In this document: positions 25,680 to 34,782 of the stretch, piece after piece
How the letters are laid out: every line of letters starts with the position of its first letter
Position numbering within the stretch: the first letter of the stretch is position 1
NCBI GenBank assembly: GCA_902617715.1
Contig: CACMXS010000012.1
Location: 1 to 40,351 of the forward strand
Source: an uncultured Pelagibacteraceae bacterium
GTDB lineage: Bacteria > Pseudomonadota > Alphaproteobacteria > Pelagibacterales > Pelagibacteraceae
Reading direction: 5' to 3'
Length of the DNA stretch: 40,351 bases
The notes under the pieces: generated by a model
Seen by the model: only the letters and a program-made list of their open reading frames with translations
Told to the model about the DNA's origin: nothing
Database searches by the model: none
Program-made: the position numbers and the translations under genes

Positions 25680-28015
25680 TAATAAAACTTTAATATATTA
25701 TTAGTATCTACCTTGTTATTATTAGAATATAAAATTTTTCCATCAATAACATTTTTACTTTTATACGCCTCTAAAATCGTGTTATTTGACGTAAACTTAG
25801 CTTTTTGACCTGTAGATGGATCTACTACCATCATTGTGATTCCATTTGAAACTTTAAAAGGTCTGGCATCAGATTTTTTGACAGCTGACTCAATAAATTT
25901 TTTAAATATTGGTAAGGCTGTTTTTGAACCAGTCTCAAATTTACCTAATGGTTGGGGGTTATCCATTCCAACATAAACCCCAATAACTAGATCAGAAGTA
26001 AAGCCTATAAACCATGTATCAGTATTTTCATTAGTCGTACCTGTTTTACCAGCAATATTTAACTTTAAGTTTTTTAATTTTTTTCCTGTTCCTCTTTTAA
26101 TTACACCTTCTAAAAAAGATGTAACTTGGTATGCAGTCTGAGATGAAAAAACTTGTTTATAATCATCTTTTACTTTTGGATAATCAGTGCCAGTAAATGA
26201 AATATTTTGACAATTTAAACAAGTTCTTTTTTCATTATTCACAACTGTATTTCCCTCACTATCTTGAATTCTATCAATTAATATAGGAGAAACTAATTTT
26301 CCACCATTAACAAAAGCAGAGTATGCTGAAGTTAACTTTAATAATGTTGTTTCTTCTGATCCTAAAGAAATAGACAATAATGGTTCGGGATTTTCATAAA
26401 TGCCAAGATCTTTAGAAAATTTTGCGACATTATCAATTCCCAATTTTTGAGCAATTCTAACAGTCATAAGATTTCTAGATTTCTCAAGACCAACTCTCAG
26501 TGTTGAGGGTCCATAAAACTTTTTTCCATAATTTTCTGGTTTCCACATTTTAAGATCAGAACCTTGATCTAAAACTAATGGTGCATCCAAAACTAATGAT
26601 GAAGGTGTAAAATTATTTTCTAATGCAAGAGCATATACAAAAGGTTTAAATGCTGAACCAGGTTGCCTCAAAGCTTGAGAGGCTCTATTAAATTCACTGT
26701 TTCTAAAACTAAATCCACCGGATATGGCTAAGATTCTTCCAGTGTAAGGATCCATTACAACAATGCCTCCATTAATTTTTGGGATTTGTTCTAGAGTAAA
26801 TTTTCCATCAGATTTTTTTTTCACATAAATTACATCACCTACTTTTAATAATTCATTAAATTCTTTTTTTGTCCAAGATATATCTTTATATTCAATAATA
26901 CCTAGAAAATTTTCATTAGTTTCTATCTCAGCAGAAAATTGATTTATTTTTTTTACTATGGCTAATTTCCAATCAATTGATTTTTCTAATTTATAATCTT
27001 TTAAATCCTCATGCCATTTATTTTTATACTTCTTATTTAAAAGAGGACCGCGCCACCCTTTTCTTCTGTCATATTCAATCAAACCTTTTCTTAGAGATAA
27101 AGTTGCAATTTTTTGCAATTCTAAATCAATTGGTGTGTTAATATTAAATCCCTGTTTATAAATTTTGTCATAAGACAAAATTTCAATTACACTTTTTCTA
27201 ACATCCTCAATATAATATTGGGCATCTTCTAAAAAAATCTTTTTTGTTTTTTTTAATTTTATATTTCTAGCTTTATATTCATTATATTCGTTTTGATTGA
27301 TAAATTTATTATCAAACAAATTTTTTAATACTAAATCTCTTCTAAACTTTGCTAATTCAATATTTCTATAAGGATTATATTTACTCGGAGCTTTTGGTAA
27401 AGCAGCTAATAATGCTGCCTCAACATAATTTAATTCTTTTATTGATTTGTCAAAATATTCTAAACTAGCAGCTGCAACACCATATGCACCACTACCAAGG
27501 TAAATTTGATTAAGATATAGTTCTAATATTCTCTCTTTTGATAATGCTCTTTCTATTCTAAAAGCCAAGATTGCTTCTTTAATTTTTCTATTTAAGCTTA
27601 CTTCATTGCTTAATAAAAAATTTTTTGCAACTTGTTGTGTAATAGTAGATGCTCCCTCAAGTCTTTTTGATGTAAGAATATTTCCAATATTATTTATAAT
27701 TGCTCTCAAAACTCCTTTAGCATCAACTCCAGGATGTGAAAAAAAATTTTTATCTTCTGCAGATAAAAAAGCATTTATAACATTTTGTGGAATTGAACTG
27801 TAGGGAACAAATATTCTTTTTTCAGATGAAAAATCTGCAACCAATTCTCCATTTCCTGAATACATTTTACTTGATACCGGAGGTTTATAACTCTTTAAAA
27901 ATTTATAATCAGGAATATTGCTTGAAAAATTCCATAAAATACTCAAAATAACAATTATCAGTATTAGCAAAAAACTAGCAAAAGTAACAAATATATTCTT
28001 AAATAACTTACTCAT
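25679..28015 (-). CDS. mrcA: Penicillin-binding protein 1A (bifunctional)
   Basis: Class A PBP (778 aa) that polymerises and crosslinks peptidoglycan. It begins with one membrane helix (residues about 7-28). The glycosyltransferase 51 domain follows, with SAEDKNFFSHPGVD (catalytic Glu), GASTITQQVAKNFLLS and KIKEAILAFRIE. An OB-like insert separates it from the transpeptidase domain, which has the active serine in RQPGSAFKPF near residue 450, SRN near 510 and KTGTT near 655. It is first in a unit with prfB and the AsmA-like gene, each overlapping the next, and diverges from the RNase E gene by 98 bases. Confidence 0.95.
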   Translation of the reverse strand: MSKLFKNIFVTFASFLLILIIVILSILWNFSSNIPDYKFLKSYKPPVSSKMYSGNGELVADFSSEKRIFVPYSSIPQNVINAFLSAEDKNFFSHPGVDAKGVLRAIINNIGNILTSKRLEGASTITQQVAKNFLLSNEVSLNRKIKEAILAFRIERALSKERILELYLNQIYLGSGAYGVAAASLEYFDKSIKELNYVEAALLAALPKAPSKYNPYRNIELAKFRRDLVLKNLFDNKFINQNEYNEYKARNIKLKKTKKIFLEDAQYYIEDVRKSVIEILSYDKIYKQGFNINTPIDLELQKIATLSLRKGLIEYDRRKGWRGPLLNKKYKNKWHEDLKDYKLEKSIDWKLAIVKKINQFSAEIETNENFLGIIEYKDISWTKKEFNELLKVGDVIYVKKKSDGKFTLEQIPKINGGIVVMDPYTGRILAISGGFSFRNSEFNRASQALRQPGSAFKPFVYALALENNFTPSSLVLDAPLVLDQGSDLKMWKPENYGKKFYGPSTLRVGLEKSRNLMTVRIAQKLGIDNVAKFSKDLGIYENPEPLLSISLGSEETTLLKLTSAYSAFVNGGKLVSPILIDRIQDSEGNTVVNNEKRTCLNCQNISFTGTDYPKVKDDYKQVFSSQTAYQVTSFLEGVIKRGTGKKLKNLKLNIAGKTGTTNENTDTWFIGFTSDLVIGVYVGMDNPQPLGKFETGSKTALPIFKKFIESAVKKSDARPFKVSNGITMMVVDPSTGQKAKFTSNNTILEAYKSKNVIDGKILYSNNNKVDTNNILKFY

Positions 28016-28039
28016 TTTGTTTCCATTATATATTGGAAT

Positions 28040-28069
28040 TTGTTAAAGTTATGGCATTAGAATTATACA
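28040..28069 (+). promoter_or_regulatory. Candidate promoter of the RNase E/G gene
   Basis: TTGTTA (28040-28045) and TATACA (28064-28069) are separated by 18 bases, which would start transcription near 28076 and leave a leader of about 38 bases. It lies in the 98-base gap between the divergent PBP1a and RNase E/G genes. No extensive leader structure like that of E. coli rne is present. Confidence 0.35.
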
Positions 28070-28113
28070 AAATTTATTAATAAATATTTAATGAAACAAT
28101 CAAATAATAAACT

Positions 28114-29910
28114 ATGGAAAAAAATTTATATATTGATGCTACGCATCCTAATGAAACTAGAGTTGTACTCAAATCAGACAATAATATTGAAGATTACGAA
28201 TACGAAGGTTCAAAAAATAGCCTAATAAAAAACAATATCTATTTAGGCAAAGTAAGCAGGATTGAACCTTCTTTACAGGCTGCTTTTGTAGATTTTGGTA
28301 GAGATAGACATGGCTTTTTATCATTTAATGATATTCAATCTGACTATTATCAAATACCACAGAGTGATTTACAAATTATAAAACAAGAAGAAGAAAGAAT
28401 AAGGGAAGAACTCTCAAAAAAAGTTGAGGAAAAAGAAGAAGAAAATATCGCTGACGGTAATCTAGAATTAGAAGATCCAATAGAAAAAAATGATCCAATA
28501 GAAAATAAAAGCGAGGATGAAAAAGCAAATTTAAATGAGTCAAAAATAAAAAAAAATGATTATCGTCATAAATTTAAGAGATATAAAATTCAAGAAGTTA
28601 TAAAGCCAAATCAAGTCATACTAGTTCAAGTAATTAAAGATGAACGAGGTCAAAAAGGTGCTGCATTAAGCACATTTATATCAATAGCAGGAAAATATAT
28701 AGTTTTAATGCCAAACACACCAAAGGGTGGTGGAATTTCTAGAAAGATATTTAACCCAGCCGATCGAAAAAAAATTAGAACTATATTAAATGATATAGAA
28801 ATTCCAAAAGAAATGGGATTAATTGTAAGAACTGCTGGAAGTAACAAAACAAAAAATGAAATCAATCATGACTTGACCACATTAATTAATACATGGAATC
28901 AAATTAAAGATAATGCCATAAATTCAATTGCACCTGCTTTAATACATCAAGAAAGTGAAATTATAAAAAGAACTTTAAGAGATATGTATGATGAAAATAC
29001 AAATAATATTATTGTTGAGGGGAATGATGGTTACAAAAAAGCTCAAAACTTTATGAAAATGATGATGCCATCGCATGTAAAAAAAATAAAAAAATACAGA
29101 GGCAAAATCCCCCTTTTTATTGAAGAGGGAATAGAACAGAAATTAAATCAAATTTTTGAATCAGAAATAAAATTAGCATCTGGTGGTTATTTAGTTATTA
29201 ACCCAACTGAAGCTTTGGTATCAATTGATATTAATTCTGGAAGCTCAATTAAACAAAAAAATGTTGAGAGCACTGCCTTAGATACAAACCTTGAAGCTGC
29301 AGATGAAATTGCAAGACAGATAAAAATAAGAGATTTGTCAGGATTAATAATAATTGATTTTATTGATATGCTCAGCTATGGAAATAGAAAATTAGTTGAG
29401 AGAAGATTAAAAGAAAAATGTAGAGCTGATAGAGCCAGAATACAAATTGGAAGAATAAGCAATTTTGGATTATTAGAAATGTCTAGACAAAGGCTAAGAG
29501 AAAGCGCTGTTAAATGGAGGATAAACTTAACAGATGAGTCTTTTGCACTTAAAATTTTAAAACTTGTAGAGTTAAAAACTGTTTTAAATAAAGCTAAATT
29601 TGTTGATTTAAAAGTTTGTGAAAAAATCTCAAATTTTTTAAAAGAAAACTTTATTGATGATTTAACTTATTTTGAAAAAAAAAATAAAATGAAAATAGAT
29701 ATTATAACAGATAACAATTTGATTATTCCAGAGTATATTATTGATTTAAAAAATAAATCAAAAAAAACACTTGAACTAATTGAGCATCGTGAAAAATTAA
29801 GAAATTTAGAAAAACTTAAAAGTGAAAATAATATAGTACAATTTAAAAATAAAAAAAAATTTAAAAAAAAAACTTACCGAAAAAAAAGGTTTTATAAAAA
29901 AGCTAAATAA
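28114..29910 (+). CDS. rne: Ribonuclease E/G family endoribonuclease
   Basis: Endoribonuclease of the RNase E/G family (598 aa) for mRNA decay and rRNA/tRNA processing. The S1 domain (about residues 35-185) is split by an acidic, low-complexity insertion of about 90 residues, as in alphaproteobacterial RNase E. The 5'-sensor and DNase I-like parts follow. The catalytic aspartates are in [10 protein letters not shown] and [14 protein letters not shown]. After [14 protein letters not shown] the zinc-link cysteines (CPxC) found in most RNase E/G proteins are absent. The C-terminus is short and very basic ([17 protein letters not shown]) rather than a long scaffold domain. The end overlaps thiG by eight bases. 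Confidence 0.9.
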   Translation: MEKNLYIDATHPNETRVVLKSDNNIEDYEYEGSKNSLIKNNIYLGKVSRIEPSLQAAFVDFGRDRHGFLSFNDIQSDYYQIPQSDLQIIKQEEERIREELSKKVEEKEEENIADGNLELEDPIEKNDPIENKSEDEKANLNESKIKKNDYRHKFKRYKIQEVIKPNQVILVQVIKDERGQKGAALSTFISIAGKYIVLMPNTPKGGGISRKIFNPADRKKIRTILNDIEIPKEMGLIVRTAGSNKTKNEINHDLTTLINTWNQIKDNAINSIAPALIHQESEIIKRTLRDMYDENTNNIIVEGNDGYKKAQNFMKMMMPSHVKKIKKYRGKIPLFIEEGIEQKLNQIFESEIKLASGGYLVINPTEALVSIDINSGSSIKQKNVESTALDTNLEAADEIARQIKIRDLSGLIIIDFIDMLSYGNRKLVERRLKEKCRADRARIQIGRISNFGLLEMSRQRLRESAVKWRINLTDESFALKILKLVELKTVLNKAKFVDLKVCEKISNFLKENFIDDLTYFEKKNKMKIDIITDNNLIIPEYIIDLKNKSKKTLELIEHREKLRNLEKLKSENNIVQFKNKKKFKKKTYRKKRFYKKAK

Positions 29911-30676
29911 TTCCTTTTAATGGTGAAGATGCATTTCCCATTAAATTTTTTTCAATCCTGCCTGAGAGATAAGATTGTCTTCCAGCAATAACTGCATTTT
30001 TAAAAGCTAATGCCATTTTTAAAGGTTTTTTTGCCTTTGCTATTGCAGTATTTACCAAAACTCCATCACAACCGAGTTCCATTGCAATTGTTGCGTCAGA
30101 GGCTTGGCCTAGTCCTGCATCAATTATTAAAGGTAGTTTTGTTTGACTTCTTATAATTTTTATATTCACTTTATTTTGAATTCCTAAACCAGAACCTATC
30201 GGTGCTGCTAAAGGCATTATTGCACAAGCGCCAGCATTTTCTAATCTTTTTGCCATTAGTGGATCGTCGTTGCAATAAACCATGACCTTAAATCCTTCTC
30301 TAGACAAAATTTCTGTTGATTTAAGAGTTTCTATCATTTCAGGATACAAATTTTTTCTATCTCCTAGAACTTCTAATTTTACTAATTTCCAACCACCAAT
30401 TTCTCTTGCCAATCTTAGAGTCCTAAGCGCTTCTTTTGAATTAAAACATCCTGCAGTATTTGGTAGATAAGTAATTTTTTTTGGATCTATATAATCCATT
30501 AAAAGAGGTTTATTTTTATTAGAAATATTAACCCTTCTTACTGCAACTGTAACTATGTCTGCTCCTGAAAGTTCGACTGCTTTTGCACACTCCGATAGAC
30601 TTTTATATTTACCTGTTCCCACAATTAATCTTGAAAGAAATGTTTTTTTTGCGATTATAAATTTGTCTTTTTTCAA
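29903..30676 (-). CDS. thiG: Thiazole synthase ThiG
   Basis: ThiG (257 aa) builds the thiazole phosphate of thiamin from deoxyxylulose phosphate, a glycine-derived imine and ThiS thiocarboxylate. Motifs: [38 protein letters not shown] with the Schiff-base lysine, [15 protein letters not shown] and [11 protein letters not shown]. The start is TTG at 30676, immediately after the thiS TAA, since no ATG fits. No thiC, thiF, thiO or thiH lies within the window. Cultured SAR11 strains are known to lack thiC and take up the pyrimidine precursor, which would fit retention of the thiazole branch alone. Confidence 0.93.
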   Translation of the reverse strand: MKKDKFIIAKKTFLSRLIVGTGKYKSLSECAKAVELSGADIVTVAVRRVNISNKNKPLLMDYIDPKKITYLPNTAGCFNSKEALRTLRLAREIGGWKLVKLEVLGDRKNLYPEMIETLKSTEILSREGFKVMVYCNDDPLMAKRLENAGACAIMPLAAPIGSGLGIQNKVNIKIIRSQTKLPLIIDAGLGQASDATIAMELGCDGVLVNTAIAKAKKPLKMALAFKNAVIAGRQSYLSGRIEKNLMGNASSPLKGII

Positions 30677-30895
30677 TTAACCACCTCCAATAAAATGAAC
30701 TATTTCTACCCTATCATTATTTTTTAAAAATATTTTATCTAATTTTTTTTTATCTATTATTTCTTGATTTAACTCAATTGCCACTTTTTTTATGGGTATT
30801 TTCAAAATTTTTACAAGTTTAGATAGATTAATATTCTCTTTAAATGTCTTTACTTTGCCATTTACCTTAATTTTTATTTTTTTTATTTTTTTCAT
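30677..30895 (-). CDS. thiS: Thiamin sulfur carrier ThiS
   Basis: Ubiquitin-like sulfur carrier (72 aa) that delivers thiocarboxylate sulfur to ThiG. The family pattern is INLSKLVKILKI, KKVAIELNQEII and NDRVEIVHFIGGG, ending in the glycines needed for activation. The start is the ATG at 30895 (MKKIKKIKIKVNGK). A longer frame to 31150 is antisense to aroQ and is rejected. The stop directly abuts the TTG of thiG. The start is 16 bases from the divergent aroQ. Confidence 0.9.
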   Translation of the reverse strand: MKKIKKIKIKVNGKVKTFKENINLSKLVKILKIPIKKVAIELNQEIIDKKKLDKIFLKNNDRVEIVHFIGGG

Positions 30896-30911
30896 CGTAT
30901 ATAAAAGCTGA

Positions 30912-31352
30912 ATGAATAATAAAATAATTATTATTAATGGTCCAAATCTTAATCTATTAGGTGAAAGAGAACAATCACAATATGGATCTGTTAGTTTTGA
31001 TAAATTAAAGGAAAATTGTCTTAAAAAATCCAAAGAATTGAATTTAGTAATTGAGTTTGCACAATCTAATGTTGAGGGAGAGTTGGTAAATATTATACAA
31101 GATTCTAGAAATAAATTTGATGGTATTATAATTAACGCTGCTGCATTCACTCATACTTCAATAGCAATAAGAGATGCTTTAGATGTTTTTAAAAAACCTA
31201 TTATTGAGTTACATATATCAAACATATATAAAAGAGAGGAATTTAGACAAAAATCACTTATTAGTGATATAGTTACAGGGGGAATATTTGGTTTAGGAAC
31301 AGATGGTTATATTTTAGCCATAATTTCTATGCAAAAGCTCTTGAAAAAATGA
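30912..31352 (+). CDS. aroQ: 3-dehydroquinate dehydratase, type II
   Basis: Type II dehydroquinase (146 aa), third step of the shikimate pathway. Family signatures are IIIINGPNLNLLGERE, with the catalytic Tyr in QSQYGSVSF, the glutamine/asparagine pair in QSNVEGELVNIIQ, NAAAFTHTSIAIRDAL with the active histidine region, and ELHISNIYKREEFR. The gene order aroQ-accB-accC is a conserved arrangement in many proteobacteria. The stop overlaps the accB start by four bases (ATGA). A TATATA at 30898-30903 lies eight bases before the ATG. Confidence 0.95.
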   Translation: MNNKIIIINGPNLNLLGEREQSQYGSVSFDKLKENCLKKSKELNLVIEFAQSNVEGELVNIIQDSRNKFDGIIINAAAFTHTSIAIRDALDVFKKPIIELHISNIYKREEFRQKSLISDIVTGGIFGLGTDGYILAIISMQKLLKK

Positions 31353-31780
31353 AAATTGATAAAAAAATAATAAAGGAATTAACTGACTGTCTAGAGGAGT
31401 TTAACCTAACTGAATTAGAATATACAGAAAAAGATACGAAAATTAAGGTTTCAAAAAATAATGTTTCTATAAATAATCAATCATTAAATAAATCTAATAA
31501 TTTATCCTCAGCTCAAGATGATAAAAAAACAAAAAGTATAACTTCAGGAATTGAAGTTACGTCACCAATAATTGGTACGGCTTATCATGCACCAGAGCCA
31601 GGAGCAAAAAAGTTTGTTGAAGTAGGAAAAAAAATCAAAAAAGGTGATACGGTAATGATTGTAGAGGCAATGAAAACAATGAATCACGTACCATCAACTT
31701 CAGATGGTGTGGTTAAACAAATTCTTGTTTCTGACGGTCAGCCAGTTGAATTTGGTCAAGTTTTAATCATTTTAGAATAA
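31349..31780 (+). CDS. accB: Biotin carboxyl carrier protein of acetyl-CoA carboxylase
   Basis: AccB (143 aa) carries biotin between the carboxylase and transferase parts of acetyl-CoA carboxylase, the first step of fatty-acid synthesis. The N-terminal helix region KKIIKELTDCLEEFNLTELEY is typical, followed by a variable linker rich in Asn, Ser and Lys (residues about 40-75). The biotinyl domain ends with VEAMKTMNHVPS, where the lysine is the biotinylation site; MKT replaces the more common MKM/MKL. It overlaps aroQ by four bases and accC by one base. Confidence 0.95.
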   Translation: MKIDKKIIKELTDCLEEFNLTELEYTEKDTKIKVSKNNVSINNQSLNKSNNLSSAQDDKKTKSITSGIEVTSPIIGTAYHAPEPGAKKFVEVGKKIKKGDTVMIVEAMKTMNHVPSTSDGVVKQILVSDGQPVEFGQVLIILE

Positions 31781-33117
31781 TGTTTAAAAAGATTTTAATC
31801 GCAAACCGTGGGGAAATAGCAGTCAGAATAATAAGAGCTTGTAAAGAATGGGGAATTTCCACAGTTGCAGTTCATTCTGATGTTGATAGAGAAAGTATGC
31901 ATGTAAAATTAGCTGACGAAAGTATTTGTATTGGTTCTCATCAACCTGCAAATAGTTATCTTAACATACCGGCACTACTATCCGCTATTGATTTAACAAA
32001 TTCAGAAGCAGTTCATCCAGGATATGGTTTCCTGTCAGAAAATGCTAATTTTGCTAAGATCTTAGAAGAAAATAAAATCAAATTTATTGGTGCATCATCA
32101 AAACATATAAAAATGATGGGTGATAAAATCCAAGCAAAGAAAATTGCTAAAGAAAATGGATTACCTGTTATTGAAGGATCAGAAGGTGGTGTAAAGGATA
32201 TTAATGAGGCTAAAGAACTTTGTAAAAAAATAGGATTTCCAGTTTTAATAAAAGCATCAGGTGGTGGTGGTGGAAAAGGAATGAAAATTGTTAATAAAGA
32301 AGAGGATTTTCAGTCGCTTTTCTCAACAGCAAAATCTGAAGCTCAAAAATACTTTGGTAATAATGAAGTATATATAGAAAAATTTTTTCAAAATCCAAGA
32401 CATATAGAAGTTCAGATCTTGGCGGGTAAAAATAGAACTATTCATTTACATGAAAGAGATTGCTCTGTTCAAAGAAGACATCAAAAATTAATTGAGGAAA
32501 CACCTAGCCCAGTTTTAACAGATGAAATTAGAAAAGATCTTTTTGAAAAAACAGTAAATATGGTTAGTAAAATTGGATATGAAGGTGCTGGAACTGTTGA
32601 GTTTATTTATGAAGATGGAAAATTTTATTTCTTAGAGATGAATACAAGAGTGCAAGTAGAACATCCAGTAACAGAAATGGTTACCGGCATTGATATAATT
32701 AAAGAACAAATATGGATCGCATTTTCTGGAGAAACTGCATTAAAACAATCAGATATTAATCCAAGAGGTCATGCTATTGAATGTAGAATAAATGCAGAAG
32801 ATCCAAGTAAAAACTTTCAACCTTCTCCTGGAACTATTGGAATGTGTCATCAACCATCAGGTTTTAGAACGAGAGTTGATGGTGCTATTTATCAAGGATA
32901 TAAAGTAACACCATATTATGATAGCATGGTGTGCAAATTAATTTGCCATGGAAGAAATAGAGTCGAGGCAATTCAAAGAATGAATAGATCCTTGGATGAG
33001 TTTGTTATTGAAGGTATTACTACTACAATCCCTCTACATAAAAAACTACTTAATCATAAAAAATTTATTAATTCAGATTTTAATGTAGGTTGGTTAGACA
33101 ATGAAAAGATAGTCTAA
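31780..33117 (+). CDS. accC: Biotin carboxylase AccC
   Basis: Biotin carboxylase (445 aa), which carboxylates biotin on AccB with ATP and bicarbonate. The N-terminal domain begins KKILIANRGEIAVRIIRAC. The ATP-grasp loop is IKASGGGGGKGMKIV, and active-site residues appear in HLHERDCSVQRRHQKLIEE and FLEMNTRVQVEHPVTEMVTG. RINAEDP is also present. Its length agrees with stand-alone AccC. It starts at the last base of the accB stop (TAATG), and its end overlaps the convergent DUF2155 gene by four bases. Confidence 0.97.
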   Translation: MFKKILIANRGEIAVRIIRACKEWGISTVAVHSDVDRESMHVKLADESICIGSHQPANSYLNIPALLSAIDLTNSEAVHPGYGFLSENANFAKILEENKIKFIGASSKHIKMMGDKIQAKKIAKENGLPVIEGSEGGVKDINEAKELCKKIGFPVLIKASGGGGGKGMKIVNKEEDFQSLFSTAKSEAQKYFGNNEVYIEKFFQNPRHIEVQILAGKNRTIHLHERDCSVQRRHQKLIEETPSPVLTDEIRKDLFEKTVNMVSKIGYEGAGTVEFIYEDGKFYFLEMNTRVQVEHPVTEMVTGIDIIKEQIWIAFSGETALKQSDINPRGHAIECRINAEDPSKNFQPSPGTIGMCHQPSGFRTRVDGAIYQGYKVTPYYDSMVCKLICHGRNRVEAIQRMNRSLDEFVIEGITTTIPLHKKLLNHKKFINSDFNVGWLDNEKIV

Positions 33118-33518
33118 TAACATTTTATAAGCCAAATATCATAGACTGGATGATCAAAAGGTGCTATTGACGGACTAGACGAAAACATCCATCCATTAAA
33201 TACAAAAACATCATCTTTATTTCTTTTAGTCAAATCTTTTACTTGAATATAAGCTGTAACCTCAGGATTATCATCAAATTCAGAATTTTTACATTTCATG
33301 CTTTTAATTAAAAGGTCTTTGTGTTTTGTTTCTTCACCATTTTTAATTTTAACTAAAGTATTTTTTGAACTAATTTTATCTAGAACTTTTATCTCTATAA
33401 AATCTCCCTCTAAATCACTTATTGCTTTTAAATTTGAAGAGGGATTAATTGATAAAATTACTATTAATGAAAATAAAAATAATAACTTAATCTTTCCAAC
33501 TTCTATATTTTTTTTCAT
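33114..33518 (-). CDS. DUF2155 protein, exported
   Basis: Small exported protein (134 aa) with an N-terminal hydrophobic signal, LLFLFSLIVILSINPSS, after a basic start. The mature part matches the DUF2155 pattern: EIKVLDKISSKNTLVKI, a cysteine in KSMKCKNSE, and the well-conserved end FVFNGWMFSSSPSIAPFDHPVYDIWLIKC. The two cysteines may form a disulfide in the periplasm. Function is unknown. In alphaproteobacteria this family commonly sits next to the NDUFA12-like gene, as here. The start lies inside the upstream gene with a 32-base overlap. Confidence 0.85.
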   Translation of the reverse strand: MKKNIEVGKIKLLFLFSLIVILSINPSSNLKAISDLEGDFIEIKVLDKISSKNTLVKIKNGEETKHKDLLIKSMKCKNSEFDDNPEVTAYIQVKDLTKRNKDDVFVFNGWMFSSSPSIAPFDHPVYDIWLIKCY

Positions 33519-33846
33519 TGATATTTTTATTTTTATTTGGAAAATAAGCGGACTCTGTACCTGTTAGATTTGGCTGATGTGGTTTTTGCCAATCATACTT
33601 TTCAGGATTGTGATTTTTTTCGATCTTATTAGGAGTAAAATGAATCCATGAGTACCATTCTACAGGGATTTTTGAAGCGTCAATTTCTCCTGAATATATA
33701 ACCCATCTTTTTCCATTTTTACTTTCGTAGTATTTATTTCCAAATGAATCTTTTCCAACGAATTTTCCGATTAAAATAGTTTTCAATCTCGTCCCAAGTG
33801 TATCTCGATTCCACCAAGTAAAAATCTTTCTAAAAAAAGTCAACAT
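33487..33846 (-). CDS. NDUFA12-family complex I accessory subunit
   Basis: Homologue of the mitochondrial complex I subunit NDUFA12 / B17.2 (119 aa), an accessory subunit shared by alphaproteobacteria and mitochondria. Recognisable segments are FTWWNRDTLGTRL, GKFVGKDSFGNKYYES, KRWVIYSGEIDASKIPVEW, WIHFT and WQKPHQPNLTGTESAYFP. It is expected to attach to the peripheral arm of NADH:quinone oxidoreductase. No other nuo gene is in the window, which is usual. It is followed by the overlapping DUF2155 gene on the same strand. Confidence 0.92.
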   Translation of the reverse strand: MLTFFRKIFTWWNRDTLGTRLKTILIGKFVGKDSFGNKYYESKNGKRWVIYSGEIDASKIPVEWYSWIHFTPNKIEKNHNPEKYDWQKPHQPNLTGTESAYFPNKNKNINEKKYRSWKD

Positions 33847-33960
33847 AAAAAATTCATTAATTTCAATTTAAAATTGTATAAAATAAATTAGACTAAAATT
33901 TGAATTTGTATATAAATTAATGAATCATTTTTCAAATTAATTTTAATTTATTGAGGTCAA

Positions 33961-34782
33961 ATGGCAAAATATTTAGTTGAAACTTATTATACATGTACTT
34001 TTAAAGTAAATCATTATTTAGATGATATTAACGAAACTGAACTTAAAAATCTTGAAAAAAGAGATGATGGAAAATTTGAAGTTTTGGATGTTAAGCTTGA
34101 TAATAGAAAAACAAAAAGTCTAGATCCAAACAATAATAAAGTTATTGAAAATAAGAAAATTAATATTGCTATTGATAAAAATAAAAAAAATTCAACAAAT
34201 TTAGAAAATATAATTAAAAATAATAATACTTCTGAAAAAAGTGGAAAAAGATTTAGTATGCCAGATAGAAGAAAAGGATATATTCAAAAAGCTACTATTG
34301 GAGATCATAAAGTGTATCTTCATACTGGAGAATATGAAGATGGAAAAATTGGAGAAATCTTCATAGACACAAGTAAAGAAGGAGAATTAGTTAAAGCACT
34401 TATGAATAATTTTGCAATAGCAGTATCGCTTGGTTTGCAATACGGAGTTCCACTTGATGAATTTATTAATGCATTTGTTGGTACAAAATTTGAACCATCA
34501 GGAAAAGTTCATGGAAATGATAGAATTTTAAGTGCATCATCTATTTTAGATTATATATTTAGAGAATTGGCCATTTCGTATCAAAATAGAGAGGATTTAG
34601 CACACACTCCATCAATAGGAGGAAATGAAAATTTGGGTGCTGAAGATAAAAACTCAGAGGATCAGAATCAACTTTTAAAAATAGTAAAAGATCTTACGAG
34701 CAAAGGTTTTGTAAGAAATAATTATAAAAAAAATCTTGTAGATCTATCTGATGTAAAAATAAGTCTCAAAGGTAAAAAATAA
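33961..34782 (+). CDS. Free-standing C-terminal (TSCPD-like) domain of class II ribonucleotide reductase
   Basis: A 273-residue protein in three parts. Residues 1-55 ([20 protein letters not shown]... [10 protein letters not shown]) form a small domain I cannot name. Residues about 56-97 are a lysine- and asparagine-rich linker. Residues about 98-215 strongly resemble the domain near the C-terminus of B12-dependent Nrd[74 protein letters not shown]. The catalytic barrel, its radical-site cysteines and the terminal cysteine pair are all absent, so it cannot reduce ribonucleotides alone. A GAGGT ribosome site precedes the ATG. It may be a regulator or an RNR accessory protein; this is inference. 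Confidence 0.75.
   Translation: MAKYLVETYYTCTFKVNHYLDDINETELKNLEKRDDGKFEVLDVKLDNRKTKSLDPNNNKVIENKKINIAIDKNKKNSTNLENIIKNNNTSEKSGKRFSMPDRRKGYIQKATIGDHKVYLHTGEYEDGKIGEIFIDTSKEGELVKALMNNFAIAVSLGLQYGVPLDEFINAFVGTKFEPSGKVHGNDRILSASSILDYIFRELAISYQNREDLAHTPSIGGNENLGAEDKNSEDQNQLLKIVKDLTSKGFVRNNYKKNLVDLSDVKISLKGKK

Noticed and set aside
28471..28511. Short tandem-like [12 protein letters not shown] in RNase E
   Set aside because: It is part of the acidic low-complexity insertion of the S1 domain; two copies do not make a meaningful repeat.
30896..31150. Long upstream extension of thiS
   Set aside because: It is antisense to aroQ. The ThiS family starts at the ATG at 30895.
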